Assembly (NCBI GenBank): GCA_963281255.1
Contig: OY725502.1
Location: forward strand, 2,790,001-2,854,000
Length of the DNA stretch: 64,000 nt
Reading direction: 5' to 3'
Origin: Aphrocallistes beatrix
Taxonomy: Eukaryota > Porifera > Hexactinellida > Sceptrulophora > Aphrocallistidae
The stretch's first letter is position 1. The number at the start of each line of letters is the position of its first letter. The position numbers and the translations under genes are program-made. Shown piece by piece: positions 23,274 through 34,880 of the stretch. The notes beneath the pieces were generated by a model, which was given only the letters and a program-made list of their open reading frames with translations, ran no database searches and was not told the DNA's origin.

Positions 23274-23319
23274 TCCTTACTATTAAAACTCGATTATGTT
23301 TATAGTATATGTGTATATA
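23274..23319 (+). mobile_element. Helitron 5'-end fragment
   Basis: TCCTTACTATTAAAACTCGA plus TA-rich microsatellite, cut by the MITE at 23320. Confidence 0.7.
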
Positions 23320-23634
23320 CAGGGTGTTTCAGCGATTGTATCACGAAAATATTTGAAATTACTTGGTAAATATTTTACTAATCATCTTCCCCTTTTACGA
23401 TGTTGTTTAACACCCTCTGACAGTTGTGTGACAACAAAATGGACAAGCTAGATGACAAACAAAAGAAGATCAAGATGGTGGAATTCTACCATAAAAATCA
23501 GTCCTATTCAAGATTACCCCAGACTTCTAAGGTTTACCCGCCCAAAATGACAAAATCGGAAATGCCTTATTCCATATTAAATGATGTTTTGAAATAATTT
23601 ATTTACTTATGTGTGTAATCAATGAAACACCCTG
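23320..23634 (+). mobile_element. mariner deletion derivative
   Basis: 315 bp between TA dinucleotides with ends CAGGGTGTTTCA and TGAAACACCCTG. The interior still encodes about 25 residues like a Tc1/mariner transposase N-terminus (KIKMVEFYHKNQSYSRL), so it is an internally deleted former autonomous element. Confidence 0.78.
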
Positions 23635-23638
23635 TATA

Positions 23639-24183
23639 TCCTTACTATTAAAACTCGATTATTGTATATATATATATATATATATATATGTAACGAATTG
23701 ATTGAAGAAACTGCCGGGCGCAGAAGGCTGATTTTTGGCATGTGGGAGTCTTTTGGCTATTGCTCCAGTAAGTTCTGAGTTCAGAGCAAAATGTCGACTC
23801 ATCATGGAATTATGACGTCATTGTCACATTTTTAAAAGTTAAGCAACACAGTTATTCGAGCATAACTCAGCCATTGTAGGAGATAGAAGGCTGAAATTTT
23901 AATATAATCTGTACACTAACATACCTCACATATGATGCGACTTTCATCAAAAAATGATGACTCATCACTTTGTTATGACGTCATCATTACGCATCAAAAA
24001 ATTTTAAAATTGACAAATTTGCTGATTTTTCGAATGAAATCAGTTTTAACACTAAGATGAACATATTTAGAGATGTTATCTCCCTTATAATTAACCAATG
24101 TCACCTCCAGGCGACCGAAGGGAGCCTCCGGCGGACACAAAGTGTCCGCCAGCCGCGCAGCGCAAACAAGCGAAGCGCGCTTG
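23639..24183 (+). mobile_element. Short Helitron copy H8 (complete)
   Basis: From TCCTTACTATTAAAACTCGA through a TA microsatellite and the core to CGCGCTTG. Confidence 0.88.
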
Positions 24184-24411
24184 TATATATTTATATCTGC
24201 AACGAATTGATTGAAGAAACTGCCAGGCACAGAAGGCTGATTTTTGGCATGTGGGAGTCTTTTTGCTATGACTCCAGTAAGTTCTGACCTCAGACGAAAA
24301 TGTCGACTCATCATAGAATTATGACGTCATTGTCACCTTTTTTATAATTAGAAATTTCATTTTTTCGACTTTAACTTTTAGGCGATAGAAGGCTGAAATT
24401 TTAACAGAATA

Positions 24412-25093
24412 TCCTTATTATTAAAACTCGATTAACCCTTGAAAGCATTTGGGATTTTTCTATTTATAGTAGTAACCCCAAACTTGTATGGCTTCCCCGT
24501 TGAAAATGGCTTAAACCGGAAATGACGCAACACATTCCTGTGGCAAGCGTGGGTTAATGTGTCTGTATATATATGTGTATATATATATATATATCTGTAA
24601 CGAATTGATTGAAGAAACTGCCAGTCACAGAAAGCTGATTTTTGGCATGTGGGAGTCTTTTGGCTATGGCTCCAGTAAGTTCTGAGCTCAGAGCAAAATG
24701 TCGACTCATCATGGAATTATGACGTCATTGTCACATTTTTAAAAGTTAAGCAACACAGTTAGTTATTCGAGCATAACTCAGCCATTATAGGAGATAGAAG
24801 GCTGAAATTTTAATAGAATCTGTATACTAACATATCTCACATATGATGCAACTATCATCAGAAAATGATTACTCATCACTTTGTTATGACGTCATCATTA
24901 CTCATCAAAATTTTAAAAATTGATAAATTTGGTGATTTTTCGAGCGATATCGATTATAATAGTAGGACAGACGTATTTAGAGATGTTATCTCCCATATAA
25001 TTAATCAATGGTGACCACAGGCGCCCAAAGGGCGCTTAAGGCGGACACAAAGTGTCCGCCAGCCGCGCAGCGCAAGCCAGCGAAGCGCGCTTG
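24412..25093 (+). mobile_element. Short Helitron copy H10 (inside H9)
   Basis: Starts TCCTTATTATTAAAACTCGA, ends CGCGCTTG. Contains a 118-bp TTAA MITE near its 5' end. Sits exactly between A (24411) and T (25094). Confidence 0.87.
24436..24553. mobile_element. Small TTAA MITE family C, copy 2
   Basis: 118 bp flanked by TTAA (24432-24435, 24554-24557), the reverse orientation of 3527-3640, inserted in the Helitron word CGATTAATGTG. Confidence 0.83.
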
Positions 25094-25389
25094 TGTATAT
25101 TAAGATACCTCACGTATGATCGAACTATCATCAAAAAATGATGACTCATCACTTTGTTATGACGTCACCATTACGCATCAAAATTTTAATAGTTGACAAA
25201 TTTGGTGATTTTCGAACGATTTCGATTATAACAATAGGACAAGCGTATTTAGGGATGTTATCCCCCTTATAATTAATCAATGTTACCCCAAGCGCCCGCA
25301 GGCCGCCTCCAGCGGACACAAAGTGTTCGCCAGCCGCGCAGCGCAAGCAAGCGAACGCGCTTGCATATATTAAATATTAAAATACTTTC

Positions 25390-25930
25390 TCTTTTTAAAT
25401 TCAATAGTTTATGTGAGATATTCAACAAATTACCAAATGTGACCAATATTATAAATTGATAATAACTGGTGAATCATTGAATTTAGACTTATAGATTATA
25501 TTATCGCATGATAGGATGTAGTCTATTGGCTATCAAATTGAATTGAATTTAAATGTCTAGCTCTTGCGGTTTTCAAGATATGACCGCAACTGACAAAATG
25601 AGTCTCCATAGCAACACTGGAATGTGGCAACATTCCATTTAAAAATGATTAATTTACCAGTGTAAAGAAATAAGCGAGTATATTTCATTTTTTATCATTT
25701 AAATTTATTTTGCAAACGAGTTAGCAATCACAAATCAAATTTAGCTCTCAGTTTTTAGTTAATCTCTCACAAAATTTTGACGGCACGATTTTTCCTCTAA
25801 ATTACGTACGTTTATTTTAGTCTTGGTATATTGTGTCTTTCAAATTTTATATTGAAATATTGACTTTTGAACTAATTATGAACATTTGAAATTGACATTA
25901 TAATAATGTTAAATACATATTAGTAACAGT
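25390..25930 (-). repeat. Old dispersed repeat and unassigned DNA
   Basis: 25390-25640 is an inverted diverged copy of 19560-19810. The rest up to the mariner has no recognisable content. Confidence 0.45.
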
Positions 25931-27130
25931 ACGTAGGGCACTCGGAAAGTTTTGACGTTTGCTATGAAACCATTAATCTAGAAGAAAGATTTATTGTTAA
26001 TTCGTTTCATTTTGCGGTTATTAGTATACACTGAAAATTTCATTCATTTATCTTTCATACTTCCAGAAATATTTGACTTGTTAGTCTGCATGGCTTCTAA
26101 CTTGCTTACTACATCATCCTCAGATTTCACAAGACGTGATTTTCGGGCAATTATTTTGATTTTATTCAAAATGAAAAAGACGAGGCAGGAGATCCATGAA
26201 ACTTCACAGGAACATTTCCCAGTTGTTGCTCCTTCTTTGAGTACAGTTGAGCGATGGTACAGAGAATTTACTCATGGGAACTTCGTTCTAGAGGATGCTC
26301 CTCGTGCAGGGAGACCGAGTGTTTCCCACAATGAACAAAATGTGGATCAAGTACTGGAGCTAGTGATCCAGGATTCTCATGTTACATACGCTCAGATAGA
26401 GCATGAAACTGGCCTCTCATCGGGGACTATTAATGTCATTATACATAAAGAACTTTGTCTACGAAAGTTGTGTGCCCGCTGGATCCCCCATTCTTTGACT
26501 TTACAGCAAAAATCGGCCCGAGTTGACTTTTGCAAAATTATGCTCAAAAGATTTGATAATGGAACTTCAAGGGCTGTTTCGGATATTCTTACAGGGGATG
26601 AAACATGGATATACCATTATGATCCGGAAACAAAACAACAATCGAAGGAGTGGGTGGAAGAAGATGCACCACCTCCAACAAAAGTACGAAGGGCGAAATC
26701 TGTAGGGAAGCAAGTGTGGGCAATTTCTTTTAGATCCAGTGGGTTTGTAGCAGCTGTGGCGCTTGAGGATAGAAAAACAGTTACTGCCGATTGGTACACC
26801 ACAGTATGCCTCCCCAAAGTTATCACAGAAATAAATTCACATCGTGAAAAGACGGGTGTCAGGGGAATTTTGCTCCATCATGATAACGCATCATCTCACA
26901 CCGCACTCAGAAATCGCGAGTTTTTGGAAGATTCTGGACTTAGAACACTGTCCCATCCTCCCTACAGTCCAGACCTAGCCCCTTGCGACTTCTGGCTGTT
27001 CCCTACGATAAAGAATGAGTTGCGTGGAAAGAGATTTTCATTGAATGAGGAACTGGCGAGGTGATCGAAACCATACCCAAAGATGAGTGGAAAATGTGTT
27101 TTCAGAAGTGGTTTAGTAGAATGAAAAAAT
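25931..27130 (+). mobile_element. mariner element, 3'-truncated
   Basis: GTAGGGCACTCGGAAAGTTT at about 25931 is a plausible left inverted repeat. The right end is missing because the pogo-like element begins at 27131, inside the end of the transposase. Confidence 0.6.
26090..27064 (+). pseudogene. mariner transposase
   Basis: First ATG at 26090 (MASNLLTTSSSDFTRRDF) gives 324 codons. There is an N-terminal helix-turn-helix pair (STVERWYREFTHGNF, then RAGRPS linker) and a DDE/D domain with D of TGDETW, D of HHDNASSH and D of SPDLAPCDFW; the last two are 34 residues apart, the D34D spacing of mariners. A frame shift near 27060 moves the normal ending (IPKDEWKMCFQKWFSRMKK) to another frame, which is then cut off by the next insertion. 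The enzyme would excise and paste DNA at TA sites. The copy is almost full length but inactive as read. Confidence 0.92.
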
Positions 27131-27241
27131 CAGTTATCCGAACCGAGGGGGTTCGGATAACTGAAATGTTCGGATAACTGAAGTTGTCATGTAATTATAT
27201 AGAAAAGTTGGTCGGTTAAGCTAAGTAGTCATAATGATGAA

Positions 27242-27769
27242 TCCTTACTATTAAAACTCGATGATTGTATATATATATGTAACGAATTGATTGAAGAAAC
27301 TGCCGGGCGCAGAAGGCTGATTTTTGACATGTGGGAGTCTTTTGGCTATGGCTCCAGTAAGTTCTGAGCTCAGACGAAAATGTCGACTCATCATGGAATT
27401 ATGACGTCATTGTCACATTTTTAAAAGTTAAGCAACACAGTTATTCGGGCATAACTCAGCCATTATAGGAGATAGAAGGCTGAAATTTCAATAGAATATG
27501 TGTACTAACATACCTCACATATGATGCAACTATTATCAAAAAATGATGACTCATCACTTTGTTATGACGTCATCATTACGCATCAAAAATTTTTAAATTC
27601 ACAAATTTGGTGATTTTTCGAGTGATATCGATTAGCACAGTAGGACAGACATATTTAGAGATGTTATCTCCCTTATAATTAACCAATGTGACTCCAGGCG
27701 ACCGAAGGGAGCCTCCGGCGGACACAAAGTGTCCGCCAGCCGCGCAGCGCAAGCAAGCGTGAAGCGCGC

Positions 27770-27772
<3 letters not shown>
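27242..27772 (+). mobile_element. Short Helitron copy H11 (complete)
   Basis: From TCCTTACTATTAAAACTCGA to GCGCTTG. Carries TGACGTCA at 27402-27409 and 27565-27572 and TGACTCA at 27547-27553. Confidence 0.88.
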
Positions 27773-27800
<28 letters not shown>

Positions 27801-28295
27801 TGTAACGAATTGATTGAAGAAACTGCCGGTCACAGAAAGCTAATTTTTGGCATGTGGGAGTATTTTGGCTATGGCTCCAGTAAGTTCTGAGCTCAGAGCA
27901 AAACGTCGACTCATCATGGAATTATGACGTCATTGTCACATTTTTGAAAGTTAAGCAACACAGTTATTCGAGCATAACTCAGCCATTATAGGAGATAGAA
28001 GGCTGAAATTTTAATAGAATGTGTATACTAACATACCTCACATATGATGCAACTTTCATCAAAAAATGATGACTCATCACTTTGTTATGACGTCATCATT
28101 ACGCATCAAAAAATTTAAAATTGACAAATTTGGTGATTTTTCGAGTGATATCGATTAGCACAGTAGAACAGACATATTTAGAGATGTTATCTCCCTTATA
28201 ATTAACCAATGTGACTCCAGGCGACCGAAGGGAGCCTCCGGCAGACACGAAGTGTCCGCCAGCCGCGCAGCGCAAGCAAGCGCGAAGCGCGCTTG
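27773..28295 (+). mobile_element. Short Helitron copy H12 (tandem with H11)
   Basis: Starts with a TA microsatellite and lacks the TCCTTACT end, so H11 and H12 share one 5' end. Ends GCGCTTG at 28295. Confidence 0.86.
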
Positions 28296-28614
28296 TAATA
28301 GATTAAATACATATTGATCTATGTACGTATCATCAATAGTATACTATAAAATGATGGCAGCGTAGTACTTTCAATTCTCAGCTCAAAGATGCATCATTTA
28401 TAATTTATTATATTTAGTTTGGTCAACCAAGGGGTTCGGATAACTGACGTTCTACTGTATATATACTACAAACAGTATACAAACACCTTTTGTTGTTTGC
28501 GTTATTAACATCCACAGTTTTGACTTTCACGAAATATAATTTGTAGCAAATTTGCCGTTTGCAACATAGTCCCTCAAAATTGGCAGTTTTCATCACATTT
28601 AGCTTTTATTCATC

Positions 28615-28990
28615 ATCAATTGTGTATTATTGATATCTCGTTATCAACTCAAGTTAGCCATGAGAAATGTATCATTTTTAAATAGGAAGTCGTATTTTTG
28701 GAGCCATTTGGTGATGTTGCCTATGTGTTGAATGTGAGTTATGTAGTTTTCACACCTGTTTCTCACAGATTTATGATAAATTTTGGCGATTTTCTGACCT
28801 GTATTAAACACATTTTAGAGCGTTGCCTGCCTGTAAACAATCTTATAATAACGCTTTAAAATGTTTGGTGAGAAATGTAGTATTTTAAAATAGATATCTA
28901 CCTATTTAAAAAGAATACATTTCTCATGCCTAACTTGAGCAGATTGCGAGATATCAACAATACACAATTGACCCAAGTTCCAAGACCCGT
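28615..28990. repeat. Inverted repeat, dispersed
   Basis: TCAATTGTGTATTATTGATA at the left pairs with ATCAACAATACACAATTGA at the right, and MGAGAAATGTA..TTAAATAG blocks are also inverted. The left half is related to 54110-54360. Confidence 0.65.
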
Positions 28991-30034
28991 GATTGAACAC
29001 ATACAGTCATAAAGGAGTCTATGTCTAGACCATAAGATATGGTGTATTAATAATCGAAAGTAATGCATTGTACTTAACATTGATGTATTACATTGTATGG
29101 CTGTTATGTTGACCGGTCCTTGGTCCCATTCCAAATTAAAAATGAGCATAGCAAGGATCCATTATTCTGGAGTACAGTATAATTTATTGAATGGTAGAAG
29201 TGTTCAGTTTTGTTTTACTTTGTACAAATCTTCATGAAGGATGGATTCTTCAATCATAATGGAGGAAACGATTGGGGTCAGTTCGCTATTTAGTTTTGTT
29301 TTTTTTTAATTTTAAAATAGAAATCGCAAGATATACCCCTTCAGAATAGCCAAAAATATACCCTCGAAATCTACCAATACATATTAGTTCCAAGAGAGTC
29401 AGTTGTAAAAGTCCCTTGATAATGTAGGTATAGGGAGCCCTTGCCGTTCCGGTTTATGTCCTTTCGAATTACCGTGAATTACAGATTTGCGAACTGCATG
29501 ACTAAATGTCAGTGGAAACATTCGGGCGGTTACTTTCGTAGATTTTAAACAGGCATTAATTCCAGACCAATGATCATAACAATTGAATTTAATGTTTGTT
29601 TTTGAGATAGGGCTGGCTCGATTTCATGCTAGGACTTCATGCAAACCCTTTATGTAGTAAATCATTACATAAATTTGCAACCGCTTGATATGTACTTTGA
29701 GAGCAAAAGTGTCTAGAGAGACCATTCTTCTTTTGCTCTCTCCTATCACTTAGAATAAATGATGCACAAAACTACTATGCTGCTACTACCAGAGGATCAA
29801 CTAATCATATACTACAGTCATTGTAAATCCTAACATCCTCCCCATCTTCTCCTGACATTTGGACTTGGCTTCATTGACATTCGAACTTAATAATTTTATC
29901 AGTCTGAACGTCACAATCTAAATTCTAAAACAACAATAAACCATAAAGATAGAAAAATTTGAAAAAATCTATGAAAATATATCTTTAATTTGGCCATTGT
30001 CAATTGCGTTGTACAATTCAATAAAAGTAAGTGT
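28991..30034. other. Unassigned
   Basis: No gene seen. Short AT-rich frames only. Confidence 0.4.
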
Positions 30035-30123
30035 ATGTTAGCATGTACATATTTGTGTGTATGTATGTGTATGTATGCTTGTAAGGTATGTATATGCACT
30101 GAAATTAATTTAATGAGTATAAA

Positions 30124-32031
30124 TTTAAGTGACTGTGTCGTGCGCGATACGCAAAAGATGAGTTTTCAGGAGTTTTTTGAAGAGAATAAGTGAGGGGGCA
30201 TTCCGAATGCTCGGATGGAGAAGATTCCACTCAACAGGCGCAGCTAAAGTGAATGCACGATCACCCAAAGTTTTGGAAGATTTGATAGTAGGATGTTCAA
30301 GAAGGATGGCATTGGATGATCGTAGAGTACGATTGGATGACTTAACCTGTATGAACTGGATGATATAGTCCGGAGCAAGAGAATGGATGGATTTGTAAGT
30401 TATGTGGAGAATTTTGAAGAGGATGCGATGTTTAACAGGCAGCCAGTGGAGGTTAATAAGAAGAGGAGATGACGAAAAGGTACGGTAGACATTGTAGATT
30501 AGTCTGGCTGCACTGTTCTGGACTCACTGGAGTCGAGCTAAGAGGGATGAGGGGCAACTATACAAGAGGCTGTTACAGTAATCAATACGAGATGTGATAA
30601 GACCATTAACGAGAGTTTCACAGACTTTCCTAGAGAGATACTTTCTAATACGCCGGATGTTATAGATGTAGTAGAAGGAGGAGGAGGCAACTTTGCTGAC
30701 CTGTGTAGACATTGAGAGGGTGTTGTCGAGCCAAGATTCCGTACTTCTTTGGAAGAAGAGATTCTCGACTCACCAACATAGATGGTATCAGTTTAAACCT
30801 TATATAGTTGTTGACGAGTCCCTATTATGAGGAACTCAGTCTTGGTGTCATTGATAAGTAACTTGTTGGTGAGGAGCCAAGAACGAATCGCAGAGATGCA
30901 AGATTGGATGGCGGAGAAAGCAGAATCTTCAGAAGAGATGAAATCGGGTTTAAAAGAAAGATAGCCCTGAGTATCGTCGGCATAGCAGTGCATGTCGGGG
31001 AGGTGGGACCTAATGAGGTCGAAAAGAGGACTGTATAGAGACTAATGAGAAGCGGATCAAGACAAGAACCCTGAGGAACTCCGTGTTCAACCGGGATATT
31101 GGAGGAATCAGAACCCTTTATCGAGACGAATTGAGTCCTATCAGAGAGGTGAGATTCAAACCAAGACAGAGAAAAGCGCAAATGCCGAAATGAAACTGGA
31201 GACGGTGGAGTAAGATGGTATGGTCGACGGTGTCGAAGGCTGAACTAAGATCAAGAAGAACCAGAAGAGATACATGTTGGCGATTCATGCTGAGGAGGAT
31301 GTCGTTTGTGACCTTCAGGAGCGCAGTCTCCGTATTGTGGTGTTTACGATAGGCAGACTGCGTCCCGGGAAGAGATGATGTAATGTAAGATGATTCACGA
31401 CCTGGATGGAAGCGGCCCTCTCAGTGATCTTAGAAATGAAAGAAAGATTGCTAAGTGGATGATAGTTAGAGAAGATGGGATCGAGATTTGGTCTTTTAAG
31501 TTTGGGCAAGATGATGGCGCGCTTCCAGGGAGAAGGAAAATGACCAGTGGAGGGGGAACCATTTACGATTTTCGTAAGGATGGGTAGAGAAAATTTGACC
31601 AAGGATGTTGGGATAGGATCGAGGATGAAAGATTTATTAGGAGCAGAGGAAACAAGGGAAACAGTTTCTTCCTCAGATAATTCTTTGAATTGGTGTAAAG
31701 TATGTTGGGATTCGATGTTTGAATTGTCTGAGGGGGTAACGGAAGACGACGATGTATTCGAATCAATGGTGGAACGGATGTTATCTACCTTAAGAACAAA
31801 GAAGTTGGCGAGTTCCTGAGAAAGAGCAGCTTTATCAGCATGAGGTGGTAGTTGCTGGCGTAAGCCGAGAAGTGAGTTAGCCTTACGGAAGAGTGAGTGC
31901 TGGTCATGACAGGACTGACTGATCATATCAGAATAGAAACTGCGACGTTCCCTGTTCATCAGGTCAGTCACAAGATTCCTTTGATGCTTGAATTCAGCCA
32001 AATGGTCAGGGTCATTGGACTCGCGCCACAT
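30124..32031 (-). pseudogene. LINE reverse transcriptase region
   Basis: Four overlapping open pieces (31315-32031, 30825-31181, 30793-30993, 30524-30712) plus a tail to 30124 in changing frames. The catalytic YADD-type motif is present as [12 protein letters not shown] near 30990. Frame changes near 31315, 31000, 30790 and 30520 prevent one continuous protein. Confidence 0.85.
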
Positions 32032-32171
32032 CTGTTCAGCTTTCCTTCTCGCACGCTTGGCCTGCTTGATGCTACTGGTGAACCAAGGGATACGGAGACG
32101 GGTGACTATGGTTTTGGATCGCGGTGGAGCGTGCTAATCATAGATAGAGGATAGGGTGCTACTATATGATG

Positions 32172-32898
32172 CTATAAGTTCCTCAAGATGCTCAGGTTGG
32201 TTAACACAGAGATCAGAGGAAGCGAGATCAGCAAGAAAGATTGGGAGGTTGATGGATTTGGAACGATAGGAAACCTCCTGAGAGGAAAGAGAAGGTTTCG
32301 AAAGCGAGAGACTACAAGAGTTTGAGAAATGGTCAGAGAATAGATGGACGGAGAGGGATCAGAGAGGATGATGTTCTCAGCAGAACGGGATATTATCAGA
32401 TCGAGAATGTGACCCTTCTCATGAGTTGACTGATTCACATGCTGGATCAAAGATAGAGAACGAAGGAGCTCGGAGAACTGAAGAGACTCAGATGGGGTGT
32501 CAACATGGATATTGAAGTCTCCAGTTATAATTAGGGACTCCTTGCATAAGGGGATGGGTTCGAGGAGGGAAGAAAACTGTTCAAGGAAGGTATAAATAGA
32601 AATAGGATGATTCCTTGAGTAGGGAGGCCGATAAATTAGGATAATACGAAGGGAGATTTCAGAAGAAGAGATAGTCCAGTCCGAGAACTCAAAAGATGAT
32701 ACCTCACCAGATGTATTGCACTTCAGCGTCAAGGAATCACGACAGAGAAGTGCAGTGCCTCCACCCTGATGATGTGCCGACCGAGCGCGATCAAGGAGTT
32801 TGTAGCCGGATGGAGTGCATTCAAATCTCACTGCCGCATCCCTTGACGTAAACCAGGTCTCAGTAACGGCAACAACGTCAGGATGGTGGTCAGATACA
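32172..32898 (-). pseudogene. LINE endonuclease region
   Basis: AP-endonuclease-like segment: VVAVTETWFTSRDAAVRFEC just before the Helitron, then GGGTALLCRDSL, IILIYRPPYSR, LIITGDFNIHVD, HILDLIISR. The expected SDHxxI-type ending is lost after a frame change near 32360. Confidence 0.85.
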
Positions 32899-32932
32899 TC
32901 CTTACTATTAAAACTCGATTAATCTATATGTA

Positions 32933-32979
<47 letters not shown>

Positions 32980-33469
32980 ATCTGTAACGAATTGATTGAA
33001 GAAACTGCCGGGCGTAGAAAGCTGATTTTAGCATGTGGGATTTTTTTGGCTATGGCTCCAGTAAGTTCTGAGCTCAGAGCAAAATGTCGACTCATCATGG
33101 AATTATGACGTCATTGTCACATTTTAAAAAGTTAAGCAACACAGTTATTCGGGCATAACTCAGCCATTATAGGAGATAGAAGGCTGAAATTTTAATATAA
33201 TCTGTATACTAACACGTCTCACATATGATGCAACTATCATCAAAAAATGATCACTCATCACTTTGCTATGGCGTCATCATAACTCAAAATTTTAAAAATT
33301 GACAAATTTGGTGTTTTTTCGAGTGATATCGATTTTAAAACTAAGATGGGCATATTAGAGATGTACTCCCTTATAATTAACCAATGTCACCTCCAGGCGA
33401 CCGAAGGGAGCCTCCGGCGGACACGAAGTGTCCGCCAGCCGCGCAGCGCAAGCAAGCGAAGCGCGCTTG
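32899..33469 (+). mobile_element. Short Helitron copy H13 inside the LINE
   Basis: 571 bp from TCCTTACTATTAAAACTCGA to GCGCGCTTG, between A (32898) and T (33470). Removing it restores the LINE frame RFLDYVSDHHPDVVAVTE, so it gives exact ends and shows insertion between A and T without target duplication. CRE word at 33106-33113. Confidence 0.94.
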
Positions 33470-33860
33470 TAATCAAGAAAACGAGAGGATTTCGTCCTAA
33501 GATTCCGAGAGTTGAGAAGATGGAAAGATATAAGATGAGGATGACCACGCGAGGAAGATTTAATCGGCTTGATAGTAATAAGATTGGATGGATTTGGACA
33601 CGAATAAATACCCATGTTGTTTGGCAAGAGGGAAGAAGAAAGATGAGAATAAGAATGAGGGGGAAGTAGAGAAGGAATAGGAAAGGGAAAGTGGCCCAGG
33701 TGCAGAGCATCTGTCTCTCGCGAGTGAGCATAGCGAACGAGGGGGAGGAGAGCTGTAGTTTATATTGAGGAATAGTTGGTGATTGTGGTGGAGTAGGGAG
33801 GCCGCTTCATTTTTGATGTTGTTAAATAATAAGATGGACATCCAGGAAGCATACATCGAA

Positions 33861-34354
33861 CATCACCTTCTTTCAACTTAGGCCTGGCACCAGGTACCTC
33901 CGTGAACTTTCCGTCTCCTTTGTGGACTTTGTGTGGCCTCTATGTCTTTTTCCCTTGAGATATTTAATACAATCGCTCGCACTATCATCATGTCATCAAT
34001 ACATCACGGCTTAGAGCCCCGAGCTATGCTTGTTTTAGACGTGTTGATATTTTAATACGGGAACTTGGAGTCTGAAGGTAGTAGTTACTCATTTTCAACT
34101 TAAGAATCATTATCTATGAGTTAGTAATCCGAAAGACTAATAGGGGGCAAAAAGATTACAAAATACGTATCATGCGTGTATGTAATAGTATGTAATAGTT
34201 AACATAAAGGTAAGCATGTTAACAATTATTAAAACAAGTATTATTAGCAATTATGGTTGGTTATAAATGCCCACTTACTACTGCATCCCTGATGCTATAT
34301 TTCAAGTTTACTGTATGGCTTTACTATTTAGAGTAGGCTATGTACTAAGTTATT
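33861..34354. other. Unassigned
   Basis: No gene or clear repeat seen. Confidence 0.4.
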
Positions 34355-34880
34355 TAACTAGTCAAAGACAATTATTCTGTAAGATGTATGCTTAATTTAA
34401 CTTCAAATTCGAATTACTCACTAAAATATTTCCACTCGATTACTCTCCAACCAGGGATTTACTTGCTACTAACTACCTTTTTATTCTTTTGAGGAAAAAA
34501 GAGGTAGCAAGTTAATATTCTCGATGGCGGGCAAAGAAAGTAGTAAATTTCGCGACACCTTGAGAAATTGGACATTGTTAACAGTAAGAAAATTCTGATT
34601 CTGAAATACTCAAATATTTTTATAAATCGCTCGATGTACACTCGTTTCGGTCATACACTACACGATCAATGATTTCTTCACCCTAACCCAACCATATGTC
34701 GATCAAAACATAGGTAGCAAGTAAAAGAAAATGGGTAAGTAACTAAAACTAAAATGGAGGAAAAAATAAAGTAGCAAGTAAACGGTTGGCCAAAAATTTT
34801 GTCAGTTCTGGAATCCCTGTCTCCAACAAGGTTAAACATTTTCAAACTGTGCCATCTTGTTTTCAATGTGTTTCCTATTA
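34355..34880. mobile_element. Diverged family T MITE, split
   Basis: 34355-34451 and 34820-34880 match the middle of 21432-21893 (CTTAATTTAACTTCAAATTC, ACAAGGTTAAACATTTTCAA). The ends are gone. Interrupted by the hAT MITE. Confidence 0.7.
34452..34819. mobile_element. hAT-type MITE, TSD TCTCCAAC
   Basis: 368 bp, ends CAGGGATT and AATCCCTG, flanked by the 8-bp duplication TCTCCAAC (34444-34451, 34820-34827). Contains repeated GGTAGCAAGT words. No ORF. Confidence 0.87.

Larger units (their letters stand above)
24184..25363 (+). mobile_element. Short Helitron copy H9, split by H10
   Basis: In tandem after H8. It runs 24184-24411, is interrupted by H10 (24412-25093), and resumes 25094-25363. 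Joining the flanks restores the family sequence CAGAATATGTATATTAA, so H10 entered between A and T with no duplication. Confidence 0.85.
27131..28458. mobile_element. pogo-like MITE containing two Helitron copies
   Basis: Left part CAGTTATCCGAACC...GGTTCGGATAACTG (27131-27160), right part GGTTCGGATAACTGACG then TTCTACTG ending at 28458. CAGTAGAAC with GTCAGTTATCCGAA is typical of pogo/Tigger ends. About 270 bp remain once the Helitron pair is subtracted. Exact left end uncertain. Confidence 0.6.
30035..33860 (-). mobile_element. CR1/L2-type LINE, near full length but decayed
   Basis: Minus-strand non-LTR retrotransposon. The 5' portion is near 33856-33480, the endonuclease follows at about 32895-32170 (YRPP, ITGDFNIHVD), then a linker, then reverse transcriptase at about 31930-30530 ([56 protein letters not shown]), and the C-terminal region LHWLPVKHRI ending about 30125. 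A TACATACA-type tail lies near 30035-30090. Several frameshifts separate the open pieces. A Helitron interrupts it at 32899-33469. In the family, ORF2 supplies target-primed reverse transcription. Confidence 0.9.

Noticed and set aside
29911-30193. Small frames around the TGTATG microsatellite
   Set aside because: Low-complexity; it is the tail region of the LINE.
31390-32154. Plus-strand frames of 65-90 codons over the LINE
   Set aside because: Antisense shadows of the reverse transcriptase region.
33346-33731. Frames across the GC-rich Helitron 3' end, such as those with ACLRCAA or RRTRSVRQPRS
   Set aside because: Same words recur in many Helitron copies on both strands; palindromic GC-rich DNA, not a gene.
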